Below are positions 38,930 to 48,150 of a DNA stretch of 64,000 nucleotides, piece by piece. The number at the start of each line of letters is the position of its first letter. Positions within the stretch are counted from its first letter, which is position 1. Made by a program: the position numbers and the translations under genes. The notes under the pieces were generated by a model that did not search any database, was not told the DNA's origin, and worked only from the letters and a program-made list of their open reading frames with translations. Origin of the DNA: Cryomorphaceae bacterium (GTDB lineage Bacteria > Bacteroidota > Bacteroidia > Flavobacteriales_D > Parvicellaceae); assembly GCA_905182525.1 (NCBI GenBank), contig CAJJBV010000001.1:310001-374000 (forward strand). Direction: 5' to 3'.

Positions 38930-39632
38930 GATTACTTTAAGTTTTATTCTTTTAATTAATTTTTTAATAATTAACGGACAGATAACACATGGAGTTATAC
39001 TATTTGAAAGAAAAACAAATCTTCTTAAAAAATATGATTCCCCAGAATCTCAAAGATGGTTACGAGGTGAAAAAGTGAAAATTGACAGGTTTAACTTACA
39101 TTTTTCACCAAAAAAATCTGTTTTTCTACCAATTGAATCTGCTGTGCCCTCAAAAGCAGATTGGGCTACTTCAAAAAACACTGTAATTCAAGATTTTCAA
39201 AATAATGAAAGAGTATCTATTTACAATCTTTTTGGAGAAAGTAAAGTTGTAAAAGACAATCTTGTTTTAAGAAAATGGAAAATAACAGAAAGAAAAAGAA
39301 ATATTGCAGGATACAGTTGTCGTAGAGCAATTTGGATGAAAAATGACAGTACAAAAATTTATGCTTGGTACACCGATCAATTAATCCCATCTACTGGACC
39401 AGAAACATTTAATGGATTGCCAGGTACAATTTTAGGTTTAGCTACTGAGGATGGCGGAGTAGTTTATTTTGCTAAAATTATTGAAGAGAAATTTCAAAAT
39501 ATAGATGAAATCACTTCTGATATAAAAATCAAAAACTTTTATACAGAACAAGAATTAAAAGATGAGTTAATAAAGAAAAGTAAATCTAATCCATGGATGG
39601 GAAGAGTTGTAAACTATCTTTTTGATTGGTAG
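38913..39632 (+). CDS. GLPGLI family exported protein
   Basis: A 239-residue protein with a signal peptide (ITLSFILLINFLIINGQ) and the motif that names the family, FNGLPGTILGLATEDGG, preceded by YAWYTDQLIPSTGPE. Its start overlaps the beta-barrel gene by 17 bases, the usual genomic pairing, so the two probably act together at the outer membrane. Function is not established. Confidence 0.92.
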   Translation: MNHFIKITLSFILLINFLIINGQITHGVILFERKTNLLKKYDSPESQRWLRGEKVKIDRFNLHFSPKKSVFLPIESAVPSKADWATSKNTVIQDFQNNERVSIYNLFGESKVVKDNLVLRKWKITERKRNIAGYSCRRAIWMKNDSTKIYAWYTDQLIPSTGPETFNGLPGTILGLATEDGGVVYFAKIIEEKFQNIDEITSDIKIKNFYTEQELKDELIKKSKSNPWMGRVVNYLFDW

Positions 39633-39634
39633 AA

Positions 39635-40594
39635 CTAAAGTAAGCTGTCAATAATTGAATCAATACTCATTCCATCAGCTTCAGCAACATAATTTTTAAC
39701 AATTCTGTGTCTTAAAATTGGCTTAGCTACAGCCTTAACGTCCTCAATGTCAGGAGAATATTTGCCGTTTAATAACGCATGACATTTTGCACCTAAAACT
39801 AAAAACTGAGAAGATCTCGGTCCTGCTCCCCAAGAAATATATTTCTTAATATGATCTGTAGCCATAGACTCGTTAGGCCTAGTTTGAACTGCTAATTTAA
39901 CTGCGTATTCTACTACATTCTTAGCTATTGGTGTTTTTCTAACTAGCTCTTGAAAATAAATTATTTCTTCTGCAGATATAACTTTTTGAACACTTTTTGA
40001 AACTGAACCAGTAGTTCCTTCAATAATTAATAATTCTTCTTCAAAAGTTGGATACTCAACTAAAATATTAAACATGAACCTATCTAATTGTGCTTCTGGA
40101 AGTGGGTATGTCCCCTCCTGTTCAATTGGGTTCTGAGTAGCCAAAACAAAGAAAGGGCTGTCCAATTTGTAGTTGTTACCCGCTACAGTAACACTTCTTT
40201 CTTGCATTGCCTCCAATAATGCCGCTTGAGTTTTAGGAGGAGTTCTATTAATTTCATCCGCCAAAACAATATTTGAAAAAACTGGACCTTTTAGAAATTT
40301 AAAATTTCTAGACTCATCTAATATTTCAGCTCCAATAATATCAGATGGCATTAGATCTGGTGTAAATTGAATTCTGTTAAAAGAAAGACCCATACATTCT
40401 GCGATGGTATTTATCATTAAAGTTTTAGCTAATCCGGGAACTCCAACAAGTAAAGCATGTCCTTTAGAAAAAACACTTATTAATATTTGGTCAATAACAT
40501 CATCTTGCCCTACTATTATTTTGGAAATTTCTGCTTTTAAAATTTTGAATTTCTCTAAAAAAGCATCGGCTGCTTCAACATCAGATTTGTACAT
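39635..40594 (-). CDS. MoxR family AAA+ ATPase
   Basis: A 319-residue AAA+ protein with Walker A (GVPGLAKTLM), Walker B (IVLADEINRTPPKTQAALLEAMQE) and sensor 1 (FVLATQNPIEQEGTYPLPEAQLDRF). The C-terminal lid domain contains SWGAGPRSSQFLVLGAK. MoxR ATPases are chaperone-like factors that usually work with DUF58 and von Willebrand A-domain proteins encoded next to them. Here no such partner is adjacent, since the neighbours are GLPGLI and hutG. It is 2 bases from the end of the convergent GLPGLI gene. Confidence 0.93.
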   Translation of the reverse strand: MYKSDVEAADAFLEKFKILKAEISKIIVGQDDVIDQILISVFSKGHALLVGVPGLAKTLMINTIAECMGLSFNRIQFTPDLMPSDIIGAEILDESRNFKFLKGPVFSNIVLADEINRTPPKTQAALLEAMQERSVTVAGNNYKLDSPFFVLATQNPIEQEGTYPLPEAQLDRFMFNILVEYPTFEEELLIIEGTTGSVSKSVQKVISAEEIIYFQELVRKTPIAKNVVEYAVKLAVQTRPNESMATDHIKKYISWGAGPRSSQFLVLGAKCHALLNGKYSPDIEDVKAVAKPILRHRIVKNYVAEADGMSIDSIIDSLL

Positions 40595-40698
40595 ATAAAA
40601 AGTTTTTGATAAATATATATTAATTTAAGTTTTTGAAATGTGAATATTGTAGTATATATTTCCAATGTTTGTTAAAAATTTAAATTCCTTTAAATAAT

Positions 40699-41493
40699 AT
40701 GAGTGTTTTTAATGTTGTAAAGCCTACCGCTAGTAAAGTTCCATTTATACTAAGTATTCCACATAGTGGCACAAAGATTCCTAATGACAAAATAGATTTT
40801 TTCAATATAAATCAAATTAATCAAATGGACGATACAGATTGGTTTTTGGATAAACTTTATGATTTTGCCCCTAAATTAGGAGTCACTACAGTAGTTGCAA
40901 ATTACCACAGATGGGTAATTGACTTAAATAGAGATCCTAAAAATACCCCTCTTTATGATGATGGAAGAATAATTACATCAATTTGCAGCACTACTAACTT
41001 TAATGGTGATGGTATTTATAATGAAAATTATAATTTAACTAAACCAGAAATTAGTTCTAGAATTAATACCTACTTCACACCTTATCATAATTATTTGAAG
41101 AATTTAATTGCTGATTTTTTAAAAGAATATCCTACAGTAATTATTTGGGATGGGCATTCTATCAAAAGATATGTTCCAAAAATAAATGAAAATAAATTTC
41201 CAGATTTAATAATAGGAAACAATGACAATAAGTCGTGCAATAAAAGCATAACTCAAATTACCTTACAAAACTTACAGAAATCTAAATATCAGGTTAATTT
41301 AAACACCCCATTTAAAGGAGGTTATATAACAAGGTCTTTTGGTAATCCAGAGAATGGAGTAAATTCAATTCAACTAGAAATGTCTAAAGATTTATATATG
41401 TCAGAAAATGAAAAAAAATATGACGAGAAAAAAGCATTGAACATTAAAAGTGTAATTGAATCAACGTTCGAAAAATTAATTGAAAAATTATAA
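40699..41493 (+). CDS. hutG: N-formylglutamate amidohydrolase
   Basis: This enzyme splits N-formylglutamate into glutamate and formate, the last step of the five-step histidine pathway. The 264 residues contain the family blocks ILSIPHSGTKIPNDK, MDDTDWFLDKLYDF, VANYHRWVIDLNRDP and IIWDGHSIKRYVP. Their His, Asp and Glu residues are the expected metal ligands. Its stop overlaps the start of hutF by one base (TAATG), so the genes are coupled. That linkage supports the assignment to histidine degradation. Confidence 0.92.
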   Translation: MSVFNVVKPTASKVPFILSIPHSGTKIPNDKIDFFNINQINQMDDTDWFLDKLYDFAPKLGVTTVVANYHRWVIDLNRDPKNTPLYDDGRIITSICSTTNFNGDGIYNENYNLTKPEISSRINTYFTPYHNYLKNLIADFLKEYPTVIIWDGHSIKRYVPKINENKFPDLIIGNNDNKSCNKSITQITLQNLQKSKYQVNLNTPFKGGYITRSFGNPENGVNSIQLEMSKDLYMSENEKKYDEKKALNIKSVIESTFEKLIEKL

Positions 41494-42860
41494 TGACTAA
41501 ATTTTATTTTCAAAAAATATTACAAAAAGATGGTTGGAAAAATAAGGTGAGAATTTCCATTGATAAAGACGGTTTAATTTCAGAAATAATTGAATACTAT
41601 AATGGAAATGACTACCAAATTAACATACCATTAGCTATTCCCGGAATTCCAAATGCTCATTCACATGCCTTTCAATACGCGATGGCTGGATTAACTGAAA
41701 ACCATTCTGAAAATCGATCTTCTAACTTTTGGACATGGAGAAATGAAATGTACAATTTAGCTCTAAATATAGACCCTGACAGTTTACAAGCAATTGCTAC
41801 TATGCTATATAGTGAAATGTTAAATAATGGTTACACTAGTGTAGCAGAATTTCATTATCTACACCATGATAAAGATGGAAATAAGTATTCTAATCTCTGT
41901 GAATTGGGAGAAAGACTTTTAATTGCAGCTCAAGAAGTAGGAATTAATATTACTATTGTTCCAATTTTCTATAACAAAGGAGGGTTCAATAAGAAATATG
42001 AAAATGAACAAAAAAGATTCATAAGCCAAAATACAGATGAATACCTTAGTTTATTTGAAAAAACTGTAGAAACTGCTCTAAAATATGGAAGTAAGACAGG
42101 GATTGGAGCTCATTCTATAAGAGCTGTTAATGAGAAAATGTTTGGTGAAATAAATAAATACAATGAAAATAAATATCCATTTCATTTACACATTGCAGAG
42201 CAACTTAAGGAGGTTGAAGAATCTACCAAGTATTTAGGACAAAGACCTGTTGAATGGCTTTATAACAATTTTGAAATTGGAGAAAATCATCATCTTGTAC
42301 ATGCTACTCATTTAACAGATAAAGAAACAAATTTAGTAACCTCTAATAAATCTAATGTGATATTATGCCCAATTACTGAGGGGAATCTAGCAGATGGAAT
42401 TTTTAATTATGATTTATTTCAAAAGAAAGAAGGCAATTGGTGTATTGGAAGCGATAGTAATGTTGGGTTATCCCCTTTTGAAGAGATAAGATTACTAGAT
42501 TATAGCAATAGATTAAAAACCAACAATAGAGATACGTTTAAAAATTCTGAATCTGCAAATTCAGGGGAAATAGCATTAAATGCTGTTTATAAAAATGGAC
42601 AAAAAGCAATGGGGAATATTAGAAATAATTATTTTGAAATTGGTCAACCTTTAGACTTTTTAGACATTAACCATCAACAACCTTTAATTTCTAACTCAGA
42701 TGATAAAAACTTATTAAATACTATAATTTACAGTACAGATATACGAAGTATTAAGAATACTTATACTAAAGGGATTAAAAGAGGGCAAGACTTTAAGGAG
42801 GAAGAAAAATTAATAGAGGAATATAATAACTCTATAAAAAAAATAAAACTTACAAATTAA
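41493..42860 (+). CDS. hutF: Formimidoylglutamate deiminase
   Basis: HutF converts N-formimidoylglutamate to N-formylglutamate and ammonia, feeding HutG. The 455-residue amidohydrolase has the metal motif NAHSHAFQYAMAG, then FHLHIAEQLKEVEES, HHLVHATHLT and WCIGSDSNVGLSPFEE. FWTWRNEMY after the metal motif is characteristic of HutF. It is coupled to hutG. Its stop overlaps the convergent desaturase gene by 4 bases. Confidence 0.94.
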   Translation: MTKFYFQKILQKDGWKNKVRISIDKDGLISEIIEYYNGNDYQINIPLAIPGIPNAHSHAFQYAMAGLTENHSENRSSNFWTWRNEMYNLALNIDPDSLQAIATMLYSEMLNNGYTSVAEFHYLHHDKDGNKYSNLCELGERLLIAAQEVGINITIVPIFYNKGGFNKKYENEQKRFISQNTDEYLSLFEKTVETALKYGSKTGIGAHSIRAVNEKMFGEINKYNENKYPFHLHIAEQLKEVEESTKYLGQRPVEWLYNNFEIGENHHLVHATHLTDKETNLVTSNKSNVILCPITEGNLADGIFNYDLFQKKEGNWCIGSDSNVGLSPFEEIRLLDYSNRLKTNNRDTFKNSESANSGEIALNAVYKNGQKAMGNIRNNYFEIGQPLDFLDINHQQPLISNSDDKNLLNTIIYSTDIRSIKNTYTKGIKRGQDFKEEEKLIEEYNNSIKKIKLTN

Positions 42861-43939
42861 GCTCTGCCCATTAATTTAAGATGATTGAAATGATGCCTTA
42901 GAGCACTAATAAAAGTATTATTTGAATGGTAAGGTAAATTATATTCTTTGGCTGTTTCTTTAACTATTTTTGAAATGTCGTGATAATGAACATGACAAAT
43001 GTTAGGAAAAAGATGATGCTCAATTTGATAATTTAAACCTCCAATGAACCAAGAAAAAAAAGATTTTGAGTTTGAAAAATTGGCGGTAGTTTCTAGTTGA
43101 TGAATGTACCAATTTTTCTCAACCATGCCGTCATTATTAGGTAAAGGAAAATCAGTCTGATCGACAATGTGAGCACATAAAAATACAGTTGTTAAGAAAA
43201 AACCAGCAATAAATTCCATAATAAAAAATCCAGCTATGTTAACACCAAAATTGTTAGTAACCAACGTTGGAAGAATTAAAATAAAAAACACGTAAATCGA
43301 TTTCCAAAAAATCAATGAAATTAAAGCTTTTGGAAAAGATATTCCTTGAGTTTTTAGTAAACCCTTTTTATTATATTTTATTAATTGAATAATATCCTTA
43401 CTTACTAACCAAGAAATGGTTAATAATCCATACAAAAACCAAGCATATAAATGCTGAAATTTATGATGTGATTTTTTATCTTGCTCATCCGAAAACCTTA
43501 AAACCACTCCAGCGTCAACATCTTCATCCATTCCTATAATATTCGTATAGGTATGATGAAGAACATTATGTTGTATCCTCCAGTTTAAATCATAACCACC
43601 AACAATATTTAAGAAATATCCTATCCATTTGTTAACAGTCATGTTTTTCGAATAGGCATTATGGTTTCCATCGTGCATAACAGACATACCAACTCCTGCC
43701 ATTCCAAAACCTATAAGAGCCCAAAGAATTAAGACTATTGGTGTAGAAAGATTAAGAGTTAGAATAAGAACATATGGAACAATGTAAATAGATAACATGA
43801 AAAAAGTTTTAAATATCATGTTAGCGTTATTATTTTTAGAAATATTATTGTCCTTAAAATAAGTGTTTACTCTTTTCCTGAGAACTTTTACAAACTCAGG
43901 CTTGGAAGTGTCGAATTTTATGTTTTGTGATGAATCGAT
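42857..43939 (-). CDS. Membrane fatty acid desaturase, copy 1 (start codon uncertain)
   Basis: A di-iron acyl lipid/acyl-CoA desaturase with three histidine boxes: HDGNHNAYS, HNVLHHTYTN and the last box with Gln as first residue, YQIEHHLFP. That last box is typical of front-end desaturases. Several membrane segments are present. The first ATG (43819) lacks the N-terminus seen in its neighbour. In the same frame, upstream residues FDTSKPEFVKVLRKRVNTYF align with FNRDKSTFVKTLKKRVDNYF of copy 2. Extending to ATC 43939 gives 360 residues against 361, but there is no ATG, GTG or TTG there. The gene lies in tandem with copy 2. Which double bond it makes is unknown. Confidence 0.88.
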   Translation of the reverse strand: MDSSQNIKFDTSKPEFVKVLRKRVNTYFKDNNISKNNNANMIFKTFFMLSIYIVPYVLILTLNLSTPIVLILWALIGFGMAGVGMSVMHDGNHNAYSKNMTVNKWIGYFLNIVGGYDLNWRIQHNVLHHTYTNIIGMDEDVDAGVVLRFSDEQDKKSHHKFQHLYAWFLYGLLTISWLVSKDIIQLIKYNKKGLLKTQGISFPKALISLIFWKSIYVFFILILPTLVTNNFGVNIAGFFIMEFIAGFFLTTVFLCAHIVDQTDFPLPNNDGMVEKNWYIHQLETTANFSNSKSFFSWFIGGLNYQIEHHLFPNICHVHYHDISKIVKETAKEYNLPYHSNNTFISALRHHFNHLKLMGRA

Positions 43940-43994
43940 CTCTTTTTTTTGTAAATAAAGATGTTTAACTCGTTACTTTTTTTTTGTTGAAGGT

Positions 43995-45080
43995 TTATGC
44001 AACTTTATAAGACCCTAAGTGTTTAAGAAACTTGTAATGACTATGTACTGCAGAAAACATATTTTTATATGATTTGTAAGGGACATTGAATTCTTGTGCA
44101 GTTGATTGAACAATTTTACTTAATTTTTTATAGTGAATGTGACAAATATTTGGAAACAAATGATGTTCTATTTGGAAATTTAAACCACCTATAAACCATG
44201 AAAGAATTTTAGAATTCATAGCAAAGTTGCAAGTAGAATTTAATTGGTGTATAAACCAATTCTTGTCTACTGTTCTTTTTTCATTGGGTGAATTAAACTC
44301 ATTAGGCTCCATTACATGAGCACATTGAAAAACAACTGATAATATTAAACCAGCAGTGTAGTGCATAATAAAATATCCAATTAAAACTAGCCACCATTTA
44401 TCAAATAGAATCAAAGGAAGTATCAAAGCATAAGAATAATAAATTAATTTATAAATAATTAAGAGAAACATTTGATTCTTAAAGTTTTTTTGTTGGGTTT
44501 TGAGTAGTCCATTTTTATGATACCTAATCAATTGTAAAAAATCCTTATCCATTGACCACTGGACTGTCATTAAACCGTATAAAAACCATGCATAAATATG
44601 CTGGAATCTATGGTGTTTTTTAAGCTTTTGATCTGGTGAAAATCTAAATAAAACTCCAGAGTCCAAATCTTCATCCATTGAAGATATGTTAGTATAGGTA
44701 TGGTGTAAAACGTTGTGTTGGATTTTCCAGTTAATATAACTTCCGCCTAAAAATGTAATAAAAAAACCAAAGAAGCTGTTGACTTTTTTATTTTTAGAAT
44801 AGGCGCCATGGTTTGCATCATGCATTACAGACATGCCAATACCCGCCATTCCAAAGCCCATAACAAGCCACAATAAAAGAGAATAGTATGATGCATTAAA
44901 AAAGTATAAAATTGAATACGACCCAAAATAAAATAAAACAAGAAGAACGGTTTTTAAAACCATGTTAAAATTAGCATGTTTAGATATTTTATTTTCCTTA
45001 AAATAGTTATCCACTCTTTTTTTAAGAGTTTTAACAAAAGTGCTTTTATCTCGATTAAAACTTACAGCTTTAAAGTCCAT
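43995..45080 (-). CDS. Membrane fatty acid desaturase, copy 2
   Basis: A 361-residue paralogue of the neighbouring gene, with histidine boxes HDANHGAYS, HNVLHHTYTN and FQIEHHLFP in the same spacing and strongly similar sequence throughout (HRFQHIYAWFLYGLMT). Front-end desaturases of this type introduce double bonds between an existing one and the carboxyl end. In bacteria the family also includes other regioselectivities. The start ATG at 45080 is clear. The two copies are 55 bases apart on the same strand and arose by duplication. Confidence 0.92.
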   Translation of the reverse strand: MDFKAVSFNRDKSTFVKTLKKRVDNYFKENKISKHANFNMVLKTVLLVLFYFGSYSILYFFNASYYSLLLWLVMGFGMAGIGMSVMHDANHGAYSKNKKVNSFFGFFITFLGGSYINWKIQHNVLHHTYTNISSMDEDLDSGVLFRFSPDQKLKKHHRFQHIYAWFLYGLMTVQWSMDKDFLQLIRYHKNGLLKTQQKNFKNQMFLLIIYKLIYYSYALILPLILFDKWWLVLIGYFIMHYTAGLILSVVFQCAHVMEPNEFNSPNEKRTVDKNWFIHQLNSTCNFAMNSKILSWFIGGLNFQIEHHLFPNICHIHYKKLSKIVQSTAQEFNVPYKSYKNMFSAVHSHYKFLKHLGSYKVA

Positions 45081-45163
45081 TTTTAAATTTTTAATAAAAC
45101 TAATGTATTAATATAGTTAATTATCACAATGTTTAATGGTTAATTAACATTATTATAAACACT

Positions 45164-46510
45164 TTATTTAATTTTAAGTTCACAATGTTGTTCAATAAAA
45201 TCTATTCCATATTCCTTAAGCTCGGATAAAACTGGCTCATATATTTCTTTATCAATTGGCATTAAAACTCCTCTTTTTTTAATACTTCCATTTAGCAACA
45301 TTTTAGTTGCAATGCCCAGCGGCAAACCTACAGTATCACTCATAGCTGTATATGTAGAATCTTTTCCGATGTAAGTCATATGAGAAGTTAATTCATTAGC
45401 TAATCCTTTAATTTCATAAATGACTTTATGCCACATTACAATCATATCTTTATCAGAACTTTTCAAAGACCATTTCTCGTTCAATATTTTCTGTAAAATT
45501 TGTGCAGGAGAAGCATCTTTTAAACCAATTTTCTTATCCTCAAAAATACCTAACCACACTAGTTTTTCCCACATATAATCATCTTCCTCAATTCTTAAAT
45601 AATGACGTAATTTTAATTCTACCGAGTCAGCTGGATTAAACTTTAAAAAAGAATTTATAAATTCTCTGTTGGTCATGTTTTCTGATCCTTCTATAATGTA
45701 AGAATCGTCAGTAGCTCCTAATTGAACGAATATATTCCATGCTCTACAAAACCCGACCCTTCTTAAAGTCCCTCTATACATTGTGGAAATATTTTTTAAA
45801 TCATATATAGATCTATACTTTAAAGAATCTCTATTAGGATACCCTTCAAACTTTCCAAAACCTTCAATATCAATGATTTGAGTTCTTCTAAATAGCTTAT
45901 GATATGGAATGTATTTATATTTTCCATCCTTAATAAATTTTGCTGCGCCACCTTGACCAGCCAGTACAACATTTCTAGGATTCCATGTAAACTTATAATT
46001 CCAAGGATTATCATCACTTTCTGGAGCTACTAATCCACCAGTAAAAGATTCAAAACCTATGATTTTACCACCATTTAACTCAACTTGATCAATCATTTTC
46101 TTTGCAGACATATGATCGATACCTGGGTCAAGTCCTAATTCATTTAAAACTAAAACTTTGTTTTCTAAGGCACTTTGATTTAAAGATTTAATTTCTTCTG
46201 TAATATAACTTGGTGTAATGACATGAACACCACAATCTACAGCATCTTTCAATACTTTATAGTGCATATTTGCAGGTAGCATAGATATAACAACATTGGA
46301 TTTAGAAATAAATTTTCTTCTTTCAATATCATCATTTGCATCTAATTTAAAGTAAGAGCCTTGTGGGTGATTATTTATCTTTTTTTGAGCTAATTCAATA
46401 TTAAAATCCACAACACTTACTAACCAATCCTCTTGAGTTGAATTATCTAACAAGTATTTTATAAGTGAAGTTGAAGACCTTCCAGCTCCAATTACAAGAA
46501 TTTTTTTCAT
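45164..46510 (-). CDS. Saccharopine dehydrogenase/reductase-like protein
   Basis: A 448-residue protein with an N-terminal Rossmann domain (KKILVIGAGRSSTSLIKYLL) and the family core VISMLPANMHYKVLKDAVDCG, LNELGLDPGIDHMSA and ESFTGGLVAPESDDNPWNYKFTW. These motifs match saccharopine reductases and the C-terminal half of LKR/SDH. A role in lysine metabolism through saccharopine is likely but not proven; no lysine-ketoglutarate reductase is nearby. No signal peptide, so cytosolic. Confidence 0.88.
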   Translation of the reverse strand: MKKILVIGAGRSSTSLIKYLLDNSTQEDWLVSVVDFNIELAQKKINNHPQGSYFKLDANDDIERRKFISKSNVVISMLPANMHYKVLKDAVDCGVHVITPSYITEEIKSLNQSALENKVLVLNELGLDPGIDHMSAKKMIDQVELNGGKIIGFESFTGGLVAPESDDNPWNYKFTWNPRNVVLAGQGGAAKFIKDGKYKYIPYHKLFRRTQIIDIEGFGKFEGYPNRDSLKYRSIYDLKNISTMYRGTLRRVGFCRAWNIFVQLGATDDSYIIEGSENMTNREFINSFLKFNPADSVELKLRHYLRIEEDDYMWEKLVWLGIFEDKKIGLKDASPAQILQKILNEKWSLKSSDKDMIVMWHKVIYEIKGLANELTSHMTYIGKDSTYTAMSDTVGLPLGIATKMLLNGSIKKRGVLMPIDKEIYEPVLSELKEYGIDFIEQHCELKIK

Positions 46511-46576
46511 ATTAAGAATATATTAGTAAAATTACTTTCTAAATAAAACTAATTCTAAATTTCTAAAAATAGCATT

Positions 46577-46584
46577 TATATTTG
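46577..46584 (+). promoter_or_regulatory. -7 promoter element (TATATTTG) of the DUF423 gene
   Basis: Exact TAnnTTTG, ten bases before the ATG at 46595, in the divergent region between the saccharopine dehydrogenase-like gene and the DUF423 gene. Confidence 0.55.
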
Positions 46585-46594
46585 TTCACAATAT

Positions 46595-46993
46595 ATGAAA
46601 TCAGATCGGTTATTTTTATCAATATCAATTTTAGGAGTTGCTATTGGCATATTATTTGGTGCTTTTGGTGCTCATGCTTTGAAAGATTTATTTTCAAATT
46701 ATGAAATGGATATATGGAATAAAGGAATATTTTACCAAATAACAAATTCATTAGGAATAATGATTTTACTGATTTTAAGAAAAAATAATTTCATAAAAAA
46801 AACAAATTCTCCTTTCTACTTTTTAATACTTGGGATCATTTTTTTCTCTTTTTCTTTATATGCTATTTCGTTAACTAATGTTTTTTTGAGTTCTGAACAT
46901 TGGCTTAAAACTCTAATGATTCCAGTTACTCCTCTTGGAGGAAGTTTAATAATTTTAGGTTGGGTTTTAACAGTTCTAAAAATTAATAAGTAA
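46595..46993 (+). CDS. DUF423 (YgdD/TMEM256-like) membrane protein
   Basis: A 132-residue protein with four hydrophobic segments and the family signature GILFGAFGAHALKDLF near the N-terminus. DUF423 proteins are small inner-membrane proteins of unknown function. Its own promoter lies just upstream, and the iron operator follows it. Confidence 0.9.
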   Translation: MKSDRLFLSISILGVAIGILFGAFGAHALKDLFSNYEMDIWNKGIFYQITNSLGIMILLILRKNNFIKKTNSPFYFLILGIIFFSFSLYAISLTNVFLSSEHWLKTLMIPVTPLGGSLIILGWVLTVLKINK

Positions 46994-47028
46994 AAAATAT
47001 ATTAGATTCTACAAAAAATCTTTAAACC

Positions 47029-47051
47029 TTATTTAGATTTATTCTAAATAA
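47029..47051 (+). promoter_or_regulatory. Palindromic operator (candidate iron-regulator box) before the ferric ABC transporter
   Basis: A 9-5-9 palindrome with core TTTAGA-N5-TCTAAA (47032-47048: TTTAGATTTATTCTAAA), extended by TTA/TAA on both sides. It ends two bases before the -7 element, so a bound repressor would block RNA polymerase. A 17-base match with two differences occurs at 50609-50625 before the DUF4856 gene. Confidence 0.65.
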
Positions 47052-47052
47052 A

Positions 47053-47060
47053 TATATTTG
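47053..47060 (+). promoter_or_regulatory. -7 promoter element (TATATTTG) of the ferric ABC transporter genes
   Basis: Exact TAnnTTTG directly next to the palindrome, 15 bases before ATG 47076. Its position shows that the in-frame TTG at 47058 lies inside the promoter and is not the start. Confidence 0.65.
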
Positions 47061-47075
47061 CAAATAAAAAAATCC

Positions 47076-48128
47076 ATGATTAGAATATGTACCATTTTAC
47101 TTTCATTTTTAATAATTACATCTTGTAGAAATGATGAGAATATTAATAATAAAGCTGAAGAAGAAAATAAAAAATCAGAATCACTAACTCTTTATACACA
47201 TCGTCACTACGATTCTGATAAAATGATATTTAAAAAATTTGAAGAACAGACTGGAATTAAAATTAATGTAGTAAAAGCAAATGCTGATGAGCTTATTCAA
47301 AAAATGGAATTGGAAGCAGATCAATCCCCTGCTGATTTATTAATAACAGTTGATGCAGGTCGTTTAGTTCGTGCTAAAAATAAAAACTTACTTCAGGCTG
47401 CTAATTCGGAATTATTATCTAAAGTAGTTCCTCAACATCTTAAAGATTCTGAAAACTATTGGTATGGACTAACTAAAAGAGCAAGGGTGATTGTTTATAG
47501 TAAAGAGAAAGTAAATCCAGAAGAATTAACCACATATGAAGATTTAATAAATGAAAAGTGGAGAAACAAATTACTGATACGATCTTCAAATAATATTTAC
47601 AACCAATCTTTAATGGCGTCTATTATTTCAAATAATGGGAAAGATTCTGCAAAGCTATGGGCTAATGGAATAGTTAAAAATTTTGCTAGATCTCCAAAAG
47701 GAAATGACAGGGATCAAGTGAAGGCAATATTAGCCGGAGAAGGTGAAATTGGAATTATCAATACATATTATCTAGGAAAACTTTTGAATTCTAAAGATTC
47801 TAGTGAAATTGCTGCAGGAGAATCGGTTGGTGTTTTTTTTCCAAACCAAAATGATAGAGGAACTCATATAAATATAAGCGGAATTGGAGTAGCAAAACAC
47901 TCTCTTAATAAAGATAATGCTGTTAAGTTTATAGAGTATTTAGTTACAAAAGAGGTTCAAGAAGTTTTTGCTAAAGCAAACTATGAATACCCTGTAAACC
48001 CCGAAGCTATTACTTCTGATTTATTAAAATCGTGGGGAGAATTTAAAGAAGACAAATTATCTTTAACTAAGCTAGGAGAGCTTAATAAAGAAGCTGTAAT
48101 TATATTTGATGAAGTAAAATGGCTATAG
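47076..48128 (+). CDS. Ferric iron ABC transporter, substrate-binding lipoprotein
   Basis: A 350-residue class II periplasmic binding protein of the FbpA/FutA/IdiA family. ATG 47076 gives a lipoprotein signal (MIRICTILLSFLIITSCRN). The mature protein starts LTLYTHRHYDSDKMIFKKFEEQTGIKI. It contains DLLITVDAGRLVRAKNK, YYLGKLLNS with the tandem tyrosines used for Fe(III), and FIEYLVTKEVQEVFAKANYEYPVNP, all typical of the family. It is anchored by lipid rather than free in the periplasm. It is the first gene of a three-gene transporter set behind an operator and promoter. Confidence 0.93.
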   Translation: MIRICTILLSFLIITSCRNDENINNKAEEENKKSESLTLYTHRHYDSDKMIFKKFEEQTGIKINVVKANADELIQKMELEADQSPADLLITVDAGRLVRAKNKNLLQAANSELLSKVVPQHLKDSENYWYGLTKRARVIVYSKEKVNPEELTTYEDLINEKWRNKLLIRSSNNIYNQSLMASIISNNGKDSAKLWANGIVKNFARSPKGNDRDQVKAILAGEGEIGIINTYYLGKLLNSKDSSEIAAGESVGVFFPNQNDRGTHINISGIGVAKHSLNKDNAVKFIEYLVTKEVQEVFAKANYEYPVNPEAITSDLLKSWGEFKEDKLSLTKLGELNKEAVIIFDEVKWL

Positions 48129-48150
48129 TTAAAAAAATAAGAACCAATAA

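Noticed and set aside
39635-40594. MoxR ATPase as part of a ternary defence or conflict system
   Set aside because: No von Willebrand, vMAP or effector partner is adjacent; the neighbours are GLPGLI and hutG.
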